A stretch of DNA of 13,190 nt from CAZDBA01 sp964503615 (GTDB taxonomy: Bacteria; Planctomycetota; Planctomycetia; Pirellulales; Pirellulaceae): the NCBI GenBank assembly GCA_964503615.1, contig CAZDBA010000134.1, positions 1-13,190 on the forward strand. The letters run 5' to 3'. Position 1 is the first letter of the stretch; each line of letters opens with the position of its first letter. Below are positions 1 to 7,674 of the stretch, piece after piece. The translations under genes and the position numbers were made by a program. Under the pieces are notes generated by a model. The model worked only from the letters and a program-made list of their open reading frames with translations. It was not told the origin of the DNA and made no database searches.

Positions 1-170
1 ATTGCATGATGCTAATCCGCAAACTCGGAGGAAGAAAGATCTACTAGCGCAAGATTTAACGGTTCAAGCAATCAGGTAATGAAACGAGCGGACCGATTTT
101 CAAATTAGGCGGAACGGGCACTCGGCAGCGTCAATCATATGACGATTAGAAGAATACTTGCCATGCCCTT

Positions 171-191
171 TTGTTGGGTCGCTCCCAACAA
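171..191. other. Perfect stem-loop (8-bp arms, 5-nt loop)
   Basis: The arms TTGTTGGG (171-178) and CCCAACAA (184-191) are perfect reverse complements around the loop TCGCT. No T-run follows on either strand, so a standard intrinsic terminator is unlikely. It lies about 125 bases upstream of the SecA-like start codon, and could be an operator or a leader RNA hairpin of the downstream gene run. The structure is seen directly; any function is inferred. Confidence 0.45.
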
Positions 192-303
192 TGTGCGAAT
201 CTAAAATCGCTTTGAAAACCGTCCTGATGCAACAGATCCATTCTACACTTTCTAAAAATCGACTGATTTCAGGTCGAATTCTTTTGACCTCCTTCCTGTC
301 TGC

Positions 304-308
304 GAGGT
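304..308 (+). promoter_or_regulatory. Ribosome binding site of the SecA-like gene
   Basis: GAGGT lies 7 bases before the ATG at 316, which supports that start. Most other genes in this window lack such a clear Shine-Dalgarno sequence. Confidence 0.6.
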
Positions 309-315
309 CGAGTCG

Positions 316-2226
316 ATGAAAGTAAAACAAAAAGCTGAAACTGCGCCCAAACGTCGTCCCGTGCGCGGCACACGCGGCAAAGCCGTTTTGAACCGTTGGT
401 TAAAAGAGATTCGCGTCGCCGAACAGGCTGCAAGTAGCTTGAGCGATTCCGAGATCCGCAGCCAAGCCGACGCGCTACGTGAGCAGTATGCCGAACAAGC
501 CAAACAGGAATACCTTGTCCAGTTCGGCGGCTTACTGACCGAGTGCATTTATCGTTCACACGGATTTCGGCTGTATGATGTGCAAGTCAAGGCGATCGCA
601 GCTGCAGCAACCGGTGCGATTGTAGAAATGCAAACGGGCGAAGGCAAAACGATCGTCACCGGCTCGATTGCAGCACTCCAATCGCTTTCCGCTCCCTCAG
701 TACACGTTGGAACAACCAACACCTATCTGGCCGCTCGCGACCGGGAAGAACTGGTCGATGTCTTTGCCAGGCTGGGAATCAGTTGTGGCTTGCTGCCCGA
801 AGAATCAAACGAAGCAGAATCGCGGCGTGTTTATTCAAAGCAAATCGTATATGGCCCCGGCTATCAATACGGCTTTGACTACCTCCGCGACCAGATGTAC
901 CTTCGCGACAATCGACAATCCGGTTTAGGCGTAGCCACAATCAATCGAATTCGGGGATTGGATCCGTATGAAAAACTGATCCAACCACGCGACCATCACG
1001 TTGCGTTGATTGACGAAGCAGACAGTGTCATGATCGACGAAGCGATGACACCGTTGGTAATCAGCTTGCCAACAAAAGACGTCGAAGACCCGGTCCCCTA
1101 TCTGCTGGCCCGCAAAATCGCGTCTCAATTCACCGAAGGCATCGAATACAAGATTGAAATGCCCTCGAAAAAGATCACGGTGACCGATGCGGCCAACCAA
1201 ATGGCTCACGACGAGATCGCACACAAACACGATTTGAACTTGAATCGACCGTGGCGGTTGTACATCGTCAACGCCATCCGTGCCGAACGTGTTTTCCACC
1301 GCGATATCGACTATGTCGTGGTCGATGGTGAAGTTCAAATCGTTGACCAAAATACAGGCCGCATTATGGCCGATCGAACTTGGCAAGATGGATTGCACCA
1401 AGCGGTCGAAGCCAAAGAGAAAGTAGAGATTCAACCGGGCAGAGAATCGACAACGCAGATTACCCGCCAACGTTATTTGCAAATGTACGACCAATTGGCT
1501 GGTCTGACCGGAACAGCGACTTCGGTCACCAAAGAGTTTCAGATGGTCTACGGTTGCCCTACGATACCGATCCCGACCAACAAAAAATGTCTTCGAGACG
1601 TTCTCCGACCTCGCTTTTTCGCCAGTCTCGAAGCAAAGATTGCTGCGATCGCCGATGAAGTCATAAAACGTCATGCAACCGGTCAACCGATCCTGGTCGG
1701 TACCAAAACGATTCGCGAAAGTATCGAAGTCAACGAGGCTTTGATCGCTCGCGGTTTGCAACCCACGCTACTCAATGGCGTCCAGGACCAAGAAGAGGCC
1801 GATATCGTTTCCCAAGCGGGCGTGTTGGGAGCGGTTACCATCGCCACCAATATGGCTGGTCGAGGAACCGACATTAAACCGGACCCCAAGTCTCTGGCTG
1901 CCGGCGGCCTACATGTTATCGGAGTCAGCCCCAACAGCTCGACACGAATCGACCGACAGTTGGTTGGCCGCGCCGCGCGACAGGGGCAACCTGGATCGGC
2001 ACAGTTTTTCGCTGCAGCGACCGACTCGATTTTCGAAGAAAACAATTCCAGCTTGACCCGACAAATCAAAAGCCGAGCACGAGCCAATGGCGAAGCAGGT
2101 AACTTTTCCAAAGAGCTACTTGCGTTACAAACCAGCATCGAAGACCGAAACTACCAAATGCGACAAGACATGATTCTCCGTGACAAGTGGATGGACTCCG
2201 TTCGCGAAGCGATCGAGAAGGACTAA
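316..2226 (+). CDS. Truncated SecA-like preprotein translocase ATPase
   Basis: A 636-aa DEAD-type ATPase of the SecA family; E. coli SecA has about 900 aa. Visible motifs are Walker A EMQTGEGKT (residues 104-112), Walker B LIDEADS (D233, E234), the SecA-typical VDQNTGR...DGLHQAVEAKE stretch from residue 343 that closes the preprotein cross-linking region, MAGRGTD (513-519) and GRAARQGQPG (from 551) with both motif VI arginines. NBD1, a somewhat short cross-linking domain and NBD2 are therefore present. After NBD2 only the start of the long scaffold helix remains (compare NYQMRQDMILRD with the SecA NFDIRKQLLEYDD region), then a stop. The helical wing domain, two-helix finger and zinc-binding tail are absent. 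The next gene begins 88 bases later, so this is not an obvious frameshift. It has no signal peptide and is probably a cytoplasmic/peripheral motor for the adaptor and M50 genes downstream rather than the housekeeping SecA. Family assignment is firm; specialised role is inference. Confidence 0.93.
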   Translation: MKVKQKAETAPKRRPVRGTRGKAVLNRWLKEIRVAEQAASSLSDSEIRSQADALREQYAEQAKQEYLVQFGGLLTECIYRSHGFRLYDVQVKAIAAAATGAIVEMQTGEGKTIVTGSIAALQSLSAPSVHVGTTNTYLAARDREELVDVFARLGISCGLLPEESNEAESRRVYSKQIVYGPGYQYGFDYLRDQMYLRDNRQSGLGVATINRIRGLDPYEKLIQPRDHHVALIDEADSVMIDEAMTPLVISLPTKDVEDPVPYLLARKIASQFTEGIEYKIEMPSKKITVTDAANQMAHDEIAHKHDLNLNRPWRLYIVNAIRAERVFHRDIDYVVVDGEVQIVDQNTGRIMADRTWQDGLHQAVEAKEKVEIQPGRESTTQITRQRYLQMYDQLAGLTGTATSVTKEFQMVYGCPTIPIPTNKKCLRDVLRPRFFASLEAKIAAIADEVIKRHATGQPILVGTKTIRESIEVNEALIARGLQPTLLNGVQDQEEADIVSQAGVLGAVTIATNMAGRGTDIKPDPKSLAAGGLHVIGVSPNSSTRIDRQLVGRAARQGQPGSAQFFAAATDSIFEENNSSLTRQIKSRARANGEAGNFSKELLALQTSIEDRNYQMRQDMILRDKWMDSVREAIEKD

Positions 2227-2302
2227 CCCAAAAGCGCGACTTCAACCGTTTCTTTTTCGATCAATGCGAATCGATAATACAAATCAACCCACGTCAAATT
2301 GC

Positions 2303-2307
2303 AAGGA
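2303..2307 (+). promoter_or_regulatory. Ribosome binding site that decides the start of the first adaptor gene
   Basis: AAGGA ends 7 bases before the ATG at 2315. An in-frame ATG at 2180 would overlap the SecA-like gene by 47 bases and bury the signal peptide inside the protein. The ATG at 2315 puts a typical signal peptide at the very N-terminus. Confidence 0.6.
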
Positions 2308-2314
2308 CGCAACG

Positions 2315-3268
2315 ATGACACTCAATAGATTTTCAAAAACAATATCTCACCTCGCCTTAGTCACGGTGGTATTAGGCACTTTGGCATCAACGGCGACTCA
2401 AGCCACTGGACAGTCCAGCCTCCACAGTGGCAGGATCACAAAAAGCTTTACCGAGCCGATCGAGAAAAGCACAGCAGCCAGCCCGGAAGTTGGCATCATT
2501 GCAGAATCGTTTGTCAAAGAAGGCGACCATGTCCGAGTCGGTGATCGCCTGGCAGCCATCAACCATACTGTGCTCAAAGAGTCGTTGGCGATCGCGGTAG
2601 CGCGAGCCGAATCGACCTCCCGCTTGGACTTGGCCAAGTCCCAGTTGGAATTGGTCAGTTCGCAATTGGAAGCGATCCAGTCGTTGGTCGCAGATGGCCA
2701 TACCAACAAATACGAAGTCGAGCAAAAAGAGGCTGAGTACCAACAGGCCATCTTCGAATTGCGGTCAGCTCAAGACGAGGCGATGCTGAACGCCTTGGAA
2801 GTAAAACGGATCCAGGCTCAATTGAACGATAGATTTATCACCAGCCCAATCAACGGTTTCGTCACAGAACTGCACAAACAGTTGGGTGAGAACATTTCCA
2901 ATACAGAGCCCCAATACGCAACTGTGGTTCGAGTCGATGAATTGAAAGTTCGTTTTTATCTCGACTCAACAACGCTTAAGGCGACTCAAGTGGGCGACAT
3001 GGTCACGGTGCTGGTAGGAGAAGAGCGTTCAGAGAAATCGGCCATGGTGACGTTCGTATCTCCGATTATTGATCCGGACAGCGGATTGGGGCGATTGGAT
3101 GTAATGCTTGAAAACCGCAACTTGGAAATCCAAAGTGGAATCATCTGTTTTTGGAGCGAGGCTGCCACACGCAACGCCCGCGAGGCAAAAAAAACGGAAC
3201 CGACTCCGTTGCTATTCGAAGCCCGCGAAAACCAGGGTGGAGTCCACTTCAACCTTCAAGACCGATAG
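2315..3268 (+). CDS. Secreted HlyD/RND-type periplasmic adaptor subunit
   Basis: A 317-aa membrane-fusion-type adaptor. Residues 1-32 form a signal peptide: basic N-terminus, hydrophobic core around LALVTVVLGTLA, and Ala-rich cleavage sites near 24-30. The first lipoyl-like half follows (VKEGDHVRVGDRL, from about residue 66), then an alpha-helical hairpin at roughly 80-172 rich in Gln, Glu and Leu, then the second lipoyl-like half (ITSPINGFV, residues 175-183), a beta-barrel region and a short polar C-terminus. Such adaptors normally link an inner-membrane pump to an outer-membrane channel, but neither is encoded nearby. The signal peptide has no lipobox cysteine, so the protein should be soluble in the periplasm. 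It lies 88 bases after the SecA-like gene and 62 before the next adaptor, suggesting one transcript. Family assignment is good; the partner is unknown. Confidence 0.85.
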   Translation: MTLNRFSKTISHLALVTVVLGTLASTATQATGQSSLHSGRITKSFTEPIEKSTAASPEVGIIAESFVKEGDHVRVGDRLAAINHTVLKESLAIAVARAESTSRLDLAKSQLELVSSQLEAIQSLVADGHTNKYEVEQKEAEYQQAIFELRSAQDEAMLNALEVKRIQAQLNDRFITSPINGFVTELHKQLGENISNTEPQYATVVRVDELKVRFYLDSTTLKATQVGDMVTVLVGEERSEKSAMVTFVSPIIDPDSGLGRLDVMLENRNLEIQSGIICFWSEAATRNAREAKKTEPTPLLFEARENQGGVHFNLQDR

Positions 3269-3330
3269 CCTTCTGAGATTTTTCCCCGCCCCATTTTCTA
3301 CTTTTATAGCCGCCCCCAAAGGTTCGAATC

Positions 3331-5238
3331 ATGTCTAACCGCCAAACAACTGCTCCCGAATCACCTGGCACTGCCGGCAAAGTTGCTTTGCACAAAAAGA
3401 CCAAACCGATTGCCAAACCTCCTGTGAAAAAGCAGACGCTGGGTAAGAATATCGACGAGCAGATTCTGCAAATCGTTTCGGGAAACTTCGACGAGAAAGT
3501 AACACGAACCAAGTTCGTGCAAATGGGACTTTCCATTCAGGGGATTGTAGGAGTCTGCTTTGTCAGTCGGGATGCTCAAGATCTTTGGGCCCCCTCAATG
3601 GCATCACCTTCTGCTGGACGGGTACCTGACCGACGTACATTCGCCGAACAGTTTTCGGAGCAATGTGATACTTTTGTAACAACGCGAAACATTCAAACGG
3701 TCCAACTCCCCTTCATGGGCGATCTGTACGGCCAGCTTGCGCCGATTCGACCTCGCAACTCGCAACCAGAACTGTTGTTTGTCGTTGCGCAATCGCAGTC
3801 CGCCGCGTTGATGGCAGTTCAGACGCTGCAAAAAATGACTCGCGCGATCGAGTTGTGGCAAAACGGTCGAGACTCCGCTGACGCCGATTGGCAAGTCGTT
3901 GCGTTGGCAGCGATCGTTGAGATAGTGGCCAAGCTTGAAAAGCAAGAGACCAACAAAGCTGCCGCTGAAGAGCTCGCCAACCTGCTCGCAAACAGGCTTG
4001 GTTGTAGCAGTGTCGCGGTCGGATTGATGCAAAATCGTAAAATGAAACTGAGTGCGATTTCAGGCGTTGGCAAAATTGATCAAGGTTCAGCCTCCAGCGT
4101 GAACTACCTGCAAACGATGGTCGAAAGCGTTACTCGCAAGCGACCCGGCTTGTTCCCAGCGATCAACGACGATAACAACTTTCTGCTACAAGCCCATCGA
4201 CAACTGGCCTCCACCATTCAATCCGAAGCGGTTTTCACCATACCGCTTTACAATGAGGAAGAAAGATGTCTTGGCGCAATCGTCATGACAGGCACCCGAG
4301 CGATGCTGAGCTCCAGCCAAGTCGCACGGTTTACCGCCGCTGCGACCCCCTCGATTGCAAGTGCGTTGGAAGTGGTTGATAAAGTTAAACAAACAACGTT
4401 GACCCGAACAAAGACGTTCGTTAAACGAAAGTTGTCCTGGACTCGGCAGTTGATTCTACTCACAGCCGCTATCGGTTTCATCCTGCTGATGTTTTTGCCG
4501 ATCACATACCGTGTACGTTGTAACTGTGTTACTGAACCGGTTAGTCGCCGCTTTGCCGTGGCCCCGTTTGACGGTCAAATCGTCGCTGGACATGTCGAGG
4601 CGGGTGATCGAGTCGACGGAGGCCAAGTGCTCGCCGAAATGGATGGGCGATCGATTCGCTGGGAACTATCGGGCGTTACTGCTGAACGCGAGCAATCGCT
4701 TCGAACGCGCGAGATGGAGTTGACTGAGCGAAACGTGCCCAAAACAATTCTAGCCGAGCTGGAATACGATCGTTTGGTTTCAGAAGAAGAGATCCTGCAA
4801 TACAAACGAGACAACCTGAACATCAAAAGTCCTATCGACGGGATCGTATTAAGCGGTTCGCTCGAACGGGCGGAGGCAGCATCGGTCGAGACGGGCCAAG
4901 TCCTATTTGAAATCGGACCTGTTAAACCAATGCGCATCGAGGTCGCGGTGCCCAGTACGGAAATCGCGCAAGTTCAAGTTGGATTTCCGGCCAAGATCTG
5001 GATCGACGGACAGGAAGACGAACCAATCACAGGTAAGATCTCAAAGATCCGTCCGCGCAGCGAGACGCGCGACGCTGACAATGTTTTTATCGCCGAATTG
5101 GAATTTGCCAACGAAGACGAGCGATTACGTCCCGGTATGAAAGGCAGCGTGCGGCTTGATTGCGAACGTCGTTCGCTGGGTTGGAGCTTGTTTCACAAAC
5201 CGATCAACTACGTGAGATCTCGTCTTACCTGGTGGTAG
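3331..5238 (+). CDS. GAF-domain, single-pass membrane HlyD-type adaptor fusion
   Basis: A 635-aa protein in two parts. Residues 1-370 are soluble and presumably cytoplasmic. A GAF-like domain spans about 205-355, from the AAEELANLLANRLGC helix to FTIPLYNEEERCLGAIVM. The stretch at about 45-175 may be a second, degenerate GAF fold. One membrane segment at 374-393 (QLILLTAAIGFILLMFLPI) is followed by a HlyD-type periplasmic part: first lipoyl-like half (FAVAPFDGQIVAG, from 408; VEAGDRVDGGQVL), a short hairpin at about 440-490, second lipoyl half (NLNIKSPIDGIVLSG, 495-509) and a beta-barrel, ending in an aromatic/basic tail. The ATG at 3331 has AAAGG 8 bases upstream. GAF domains bind small ligands or mediate dimerisation, so the protein could couple a cytoplasmic signal, or docking of the SecA-like ATPase, to the periplasmic adaptor. 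That coupling is inference. No kinase or cyclase output domain is visible. Confidence 0.85.
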   Translation: MSNRQTTAPESPGTAGKVALHKKTKPIAKPPVKKQTLGKNIDEQILQIVSGNFDEKVTRTKFVQMGLSIQGIVGVCFVSRDAQDLWAPSMASPSAGRVPDRRTFAEQFSEQCDTFVTTRNIQTVQLPFMGDLYGQLAPIRPRNSQPELLFVVAQSQSAALMAVQTLQKMTRAIELWQNGRDSADADWQVVALAAIVEIVAKLEKQETNKAAAEELANLLANRLGCSSVAVGLMQNRKMKLSAISGVGKIDQGSASSVNYLQTMVESVTRKRPGLFPAINDDNNFLLQAHRQLASTIQSEAVFTIPLYNEEERCLGAIVMTGTRAMLSSSQVARFTAAATPSIASALEVVDKVKQTTLTRTKTFVKRKLSWTRQLILLTAAIGFILLMFLPITYRVRCNCVTEPVSRRFAVAPFDGQIVAGHVEAGDRVDGGQVLAEMDGRSIRWELSGVTAEREQSLRTREMELTERNVPKTILAELEYDRLVSEEEILQYKRDNLNIKSPIDGIVLSGSLERAEAASVETGQVLFEIGPVKPMRIEVAVPSTEIAQVQVGFPAKIWIDGQEDEPITGKISKIRPRSETRDADNVFIAELEFANEDERLRPGMKGSVRLDCERRSLGWSLFHKPINYVRSRLTWW

Positions 5239-5321
5239 CAAACTGCCCGCTCCCTTGCTCAGGTTTCACGCTTCACAGCGAGTACCGTTTCACTTGAACC
5301 GTCCTGTCTGAACTTAATCCG

Positions 5322-7505
5322 ATGCTTAACGATAAAACCTTCGAATTTAGCCAAGCCCGCTTGTGCTTGAAAGATAGTTTGCGATTCACGATGCGGCAGA
5401 CTGGTGACGCGATTCATTATCTGGTCGAAGACGAAGTTACCGGGCGATTCTTCAGAGTCGGTTTACCCCAGTATACTTTTCTGTCGATGCTCGATGGCAA
5501 GCGAACGGTTAGTACCGCGCTGATGAAAACAGCGACGCTGATTCGCGAACATGCCATCGATGAAACCGAAGCAGCAAACCTTTGTAAGTGGGCGATCGAA
5601 TCGGGTTTGGTCGAATCTGAAACCGGAAACTCAACGGCCAGGCGGATCGAACAGCACGAACAGATTCAAAAACAAAAAATGGTATCGTATCTGAACCCGA
5701 TGATGATGCGGATTCCTCTGTTCAACCCCGACCCGGCGATCACGACGATCTCAAGATTTGTCGGATTTCTTGTCAGTCCGTTGGGAGCGATGGTCTGGAT
5801 TGCGGTTTGTTTTTACGGCTTCTTTCAGTTGGCCAGCCACTGGGACGAGTTCTACCTGAACCGAGTCAATTCCTTTGGCGCGACCGATCTGGCTTGGATT
5901 GCGTTCACATGGGTTTTGTTAAAATTGGTCCACGAGCTTGCGCACTCATTGGTTTGCAAACGGTTTGGAGGTCGAGTCCAATCGTGCGGGATTCTGTTCC
6001 TATTGATGATCCCGATGCCTTATGTCGATGTCACTAGCTCGTGGCGATTTGACAACAAATGGAAACGAATCCTTACATCAGCCGCTGGTATGATGAGCGA
6101 AGTGTTCATCGCTGCGATCGCCTGCTGTATCTGGGTCGCATCCGCTCCCGGTCCGCTTCAATACCACGCGGGGAACGTGATTATCTCCGCGACGTTACAT
6201 ACCCTGTTGTTCAACATCAACCCTTTGATGCGATTTGATGGATATTACATGCTGGCCGATTGGCTGGAAATTCCCAACCTTGCCACGCATGGACGTTCCT
6301 GGTTGAAGGGTATTTTCAAACGAATGTATTTTGGGAACAAACCGGCCGCTCTGAAAGAGACTGGACTGAGGGGGTTGGCGGTTCGGATCTATGGCATCCT
6401 GGCGATGCTTTGGTTTTTCACAATTGCCATCGGACTTTCCCTTGCCGCTTCCAGTTTCATCGAAGGCTTTGGATTACTGGTCGCGTTGATCGGTATCGTT
6501 CTGTGGGCTGGAATTCCATTGTTTAAACTTACTAAGTACTTCCTGATGGGAACGGAAACCGAACGCCCCAATCGAGCATGGTTCACCGGCGCGATGACGT
6601 TGACACTCTTGTTACTGGGCTGCTTTCTTTACTTTTGCCCAAGCCCCTCGGTTGTTTCGGCACCGGTTGTTATCGATTACGAACCTCTTTCAATCGTTCG
6701 CGCAAACTCAACTGGGTTTGCACGGTCGATTCATGTGGTGGCAGGTCAAGAGGTTCAGGAAGGCGATTTGCTGGTAACACTGGAGAACCCGGAACTGGCG
6801 CATGAATTGCATTCGTTGTTGATCGACATCAAAATCTCTCAGTTACGAGCCAACACGTTTTTCAATCGAGGAGAAATCAGCCATGTTCAACTGGAACAGG
6901 ATGAATTGGATTCGATGTTTAGGCGGAAAACGGAACTGGAATCGAGATTGGCCGATTTGAAAATCTACGCGCCGCAAGCCGGGAATGTTCTGGCAAAAGA
7001 TCTTGAGTCTTCGATCGGAAAACACTTTACGCCAGGTGATGAAATTCTCTCGATTGCCAAGGCGGGTGAACTCCACGCAATCGCGTTGACTCGACAAACC
7101 GACATCGACTGGGTGTCTGCCAATCCTGATTCTAAAATCGAGCTATTGATCTGGGGACGCCATGAGAACGATCTGTTGGACGGGCGTTTAAAGTACATCA
7201 ACCCCCGTGCTCGGGATGACTTGCCTCACGAAGCGTTTTCCGCATCGGCAGGAGGTCCGTTGGCAGTCGTGCCACGTCAACAAGTCGAGAAAAAAGCAGA
7301 TTCGACAGAAGAAGGCGACATGATGCTTACCCAACCCAGAGTGCCCGTTGAAATCGATTTGAATCCGGAGGACCGGGAGGAGTTGGCGGCCGGGCAGACA
7401 GGACAATTAATCATCCGCAGTCGACAACAGAACATGGGCAGCTACTTGACCGCAAACCTGATCCGGTTTGTAAGAGAGAATAATTTCCGGACTCACGGAT
7501 TGTAG
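5322..7505 (+). CDS. M50 zinc metalloprotease with PqqD-like N-terminus and HlyD-type C-terminus
   Basis: A 727-aa polytopic inner-membrane protein with three parts. Residues about 15-105 resemble a PqqD/RiPP-recognition winged helix (YLVEDEVTGRFFRVGLPQYTFLSMLDGKRTV). The M50 core has the zinc motif HELAH (H204, E205, H208) within a membrane helix and the second motif NPLMRFDG with D306, so the catalytic set is complete. Hydrophobic segments start near 146 and 190, and the last is at 420-441. The C-terminal third is a HlyD-like periplasmic domain with lipoyl halves at about 466-492 and 546-565 around a short hairpin. The overall plan matches the putative peptide zinc metalloprotease group (YydH-like M50 proteins) known near peptide maturation and export genes. 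It probably cleaves or passes on a membrane-inserted or leader-bearing peptide; no substrate is seen. No clear Shine-Dalgarno sequence precedes the ATG. It is the last gene of the presumed operon, 83 bases after the GAF-adaptor. Confidence 0.88.
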   Translation: MLNDKTFEFSQARLCLKDSLRFTMRQTGDAIHYLVEDEVTGRFFRVGLPQYTFLSMLDGKRTVSTALMKTATLIREHAIDETEAANLCKWAIESGLVESETGNSTARRIEQHEQIQKQKMVSYLNPMMMRIPLFNPDPAITTISRFVGFLVSPLGAMVWIAVCFYGFFQLASHWDEFYLNRVNSFGATDLAWIAFTWVLLKLVHELAHSLVCKRFGGRVQSCGILFLLMIPMPYVDVTSSWRFDNKWKRILTSAAGMMSEVFIAAIACCIWVASAPGPLQYHAGNVIISATLHTLLFNINPLMRFDGYYMLADWLEIPNLATHGRSWLKGIFKRMYFGNKPAALKETGLRGLAVRIYGILAMLWFFTIAIGLSLAASSFIEGFGLLVALIGIVLWAGIPLFKLTKYFLMGTETERPNRAWFTGAMTLTLLLLGCFLYFCPSPSVVSAPVVIDYEPLSIVRANSTGFARSIHVVAGQEVQEGDLLVTLENPELAHELHSLLIDIKISQLRANTFFNRGEISHVQLEQDELDSMFRRKTELESRLADLKIYAPQAGNVLAKDLESSIGKHFTPGDEILSIAKAGELHAIALTRQTDIDWVSANPDSKIELLIWGRHENDLLDGRLKYINPRARDDLPHEAFSASAGGPLAVVPRQQVEKKADSTEEGDMMLTQPRVPVEIDLNPEDREELAAGQTGQLIIRSRQQNMGSYLTANLIRFVRENNFRTHGL

Positions 7506-7560
7506 AATTCCCGCAGGATTCACACAGTTTGCCGAGAAACCTTTCGTTCCGAGCAAATGG

Positions 7561-7590
7561 TAACCTGACGCGTTAGCGAGGACGAAGGTA
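7561..7590. repeat. Possible dispersed intergenic element (single copy here)
   Basis: The gap 7506-7674 has no gene. It contains TAACCTGACGCGTTAGCGAG, which resembles a short motif (GACGCGT-AGCGAGG type) that I recall as frequent between genes in Pirellulales genomes. A small inverted repeat, AGCCC-AGA-GGGCT, follows at 7608-7620. Only one copy occurs in this window, so calling it a repeat rests on memory rather than on the sequence shown. Confidence 0.3.
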
Positions 7591-7674
7591 AGCTATTTCC
7601 TTGCTTTAGCCCAGAGGGCTTTCGCCTTTGAAATTTGCTATGCAACAGTTTTAGTTTCACAAGATCTTACAAAC

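Larger units (their letters stand above)
1..315. other. Leader/intergenic region upstream of the SecA-like gene
   Basis: No convincing gene is visible. The one reading frame of note, on the minus strand at 100-330, runs into the start of the SecA-like gene and shows no recognisable domain. The region contains a perfect 8-bp stem-loop at 171-191 and, at its end, the ribosome binding site of the SecA-like gene. I could not find a convincing sigma-70 -35/-10 pair. If the four-gene run that follows is an operon, its promoter should lie here or further upstream. Confidence 0.6.

Noticed and set aside
100..330. A 76-codon minus-strand reading frame with a polar C-terminus
   Set aside because: It overlaps the start of the SecA-like gene, has no recognised motif and crosses the 171-191 hairpin. 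I cannot support it as a gene, although its end (HGKYSSNRHMIDAAECPFR) looked briefly protein-like.
925..1761. Long minus-strand frame of 278 codons inside the SecA-like gene
   Set aside because: It is a shadow of the strongly conserved SecA frame, with no domain and no ribosome binding site of its own.
316..2226. The SecA-like gene as a pseudogene or broken housekeeping secA
   Set aside because: The frame is intact, the catalytic motifs are retained, and no remnant of the missing C-terminal domains is found in any frame downstream.
2180..2314. N-terminal extension of the first adaptor from the ATG at 2180
   Set aside because: It would overlap the SecA-like gene by 47 bases and hide the signal peptide. 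The ATG at 2315 has a good ribosome binding site and a typical signal peptide.
3185..3230. A-run (frameshift-prone run) near the end of the first adaptor gene
   Set aside because: The run of A residues at about 3187-3194 is in frame, and the protein continues only a short way to its stop. There is no sign of a conserved product in another frame beyond it.
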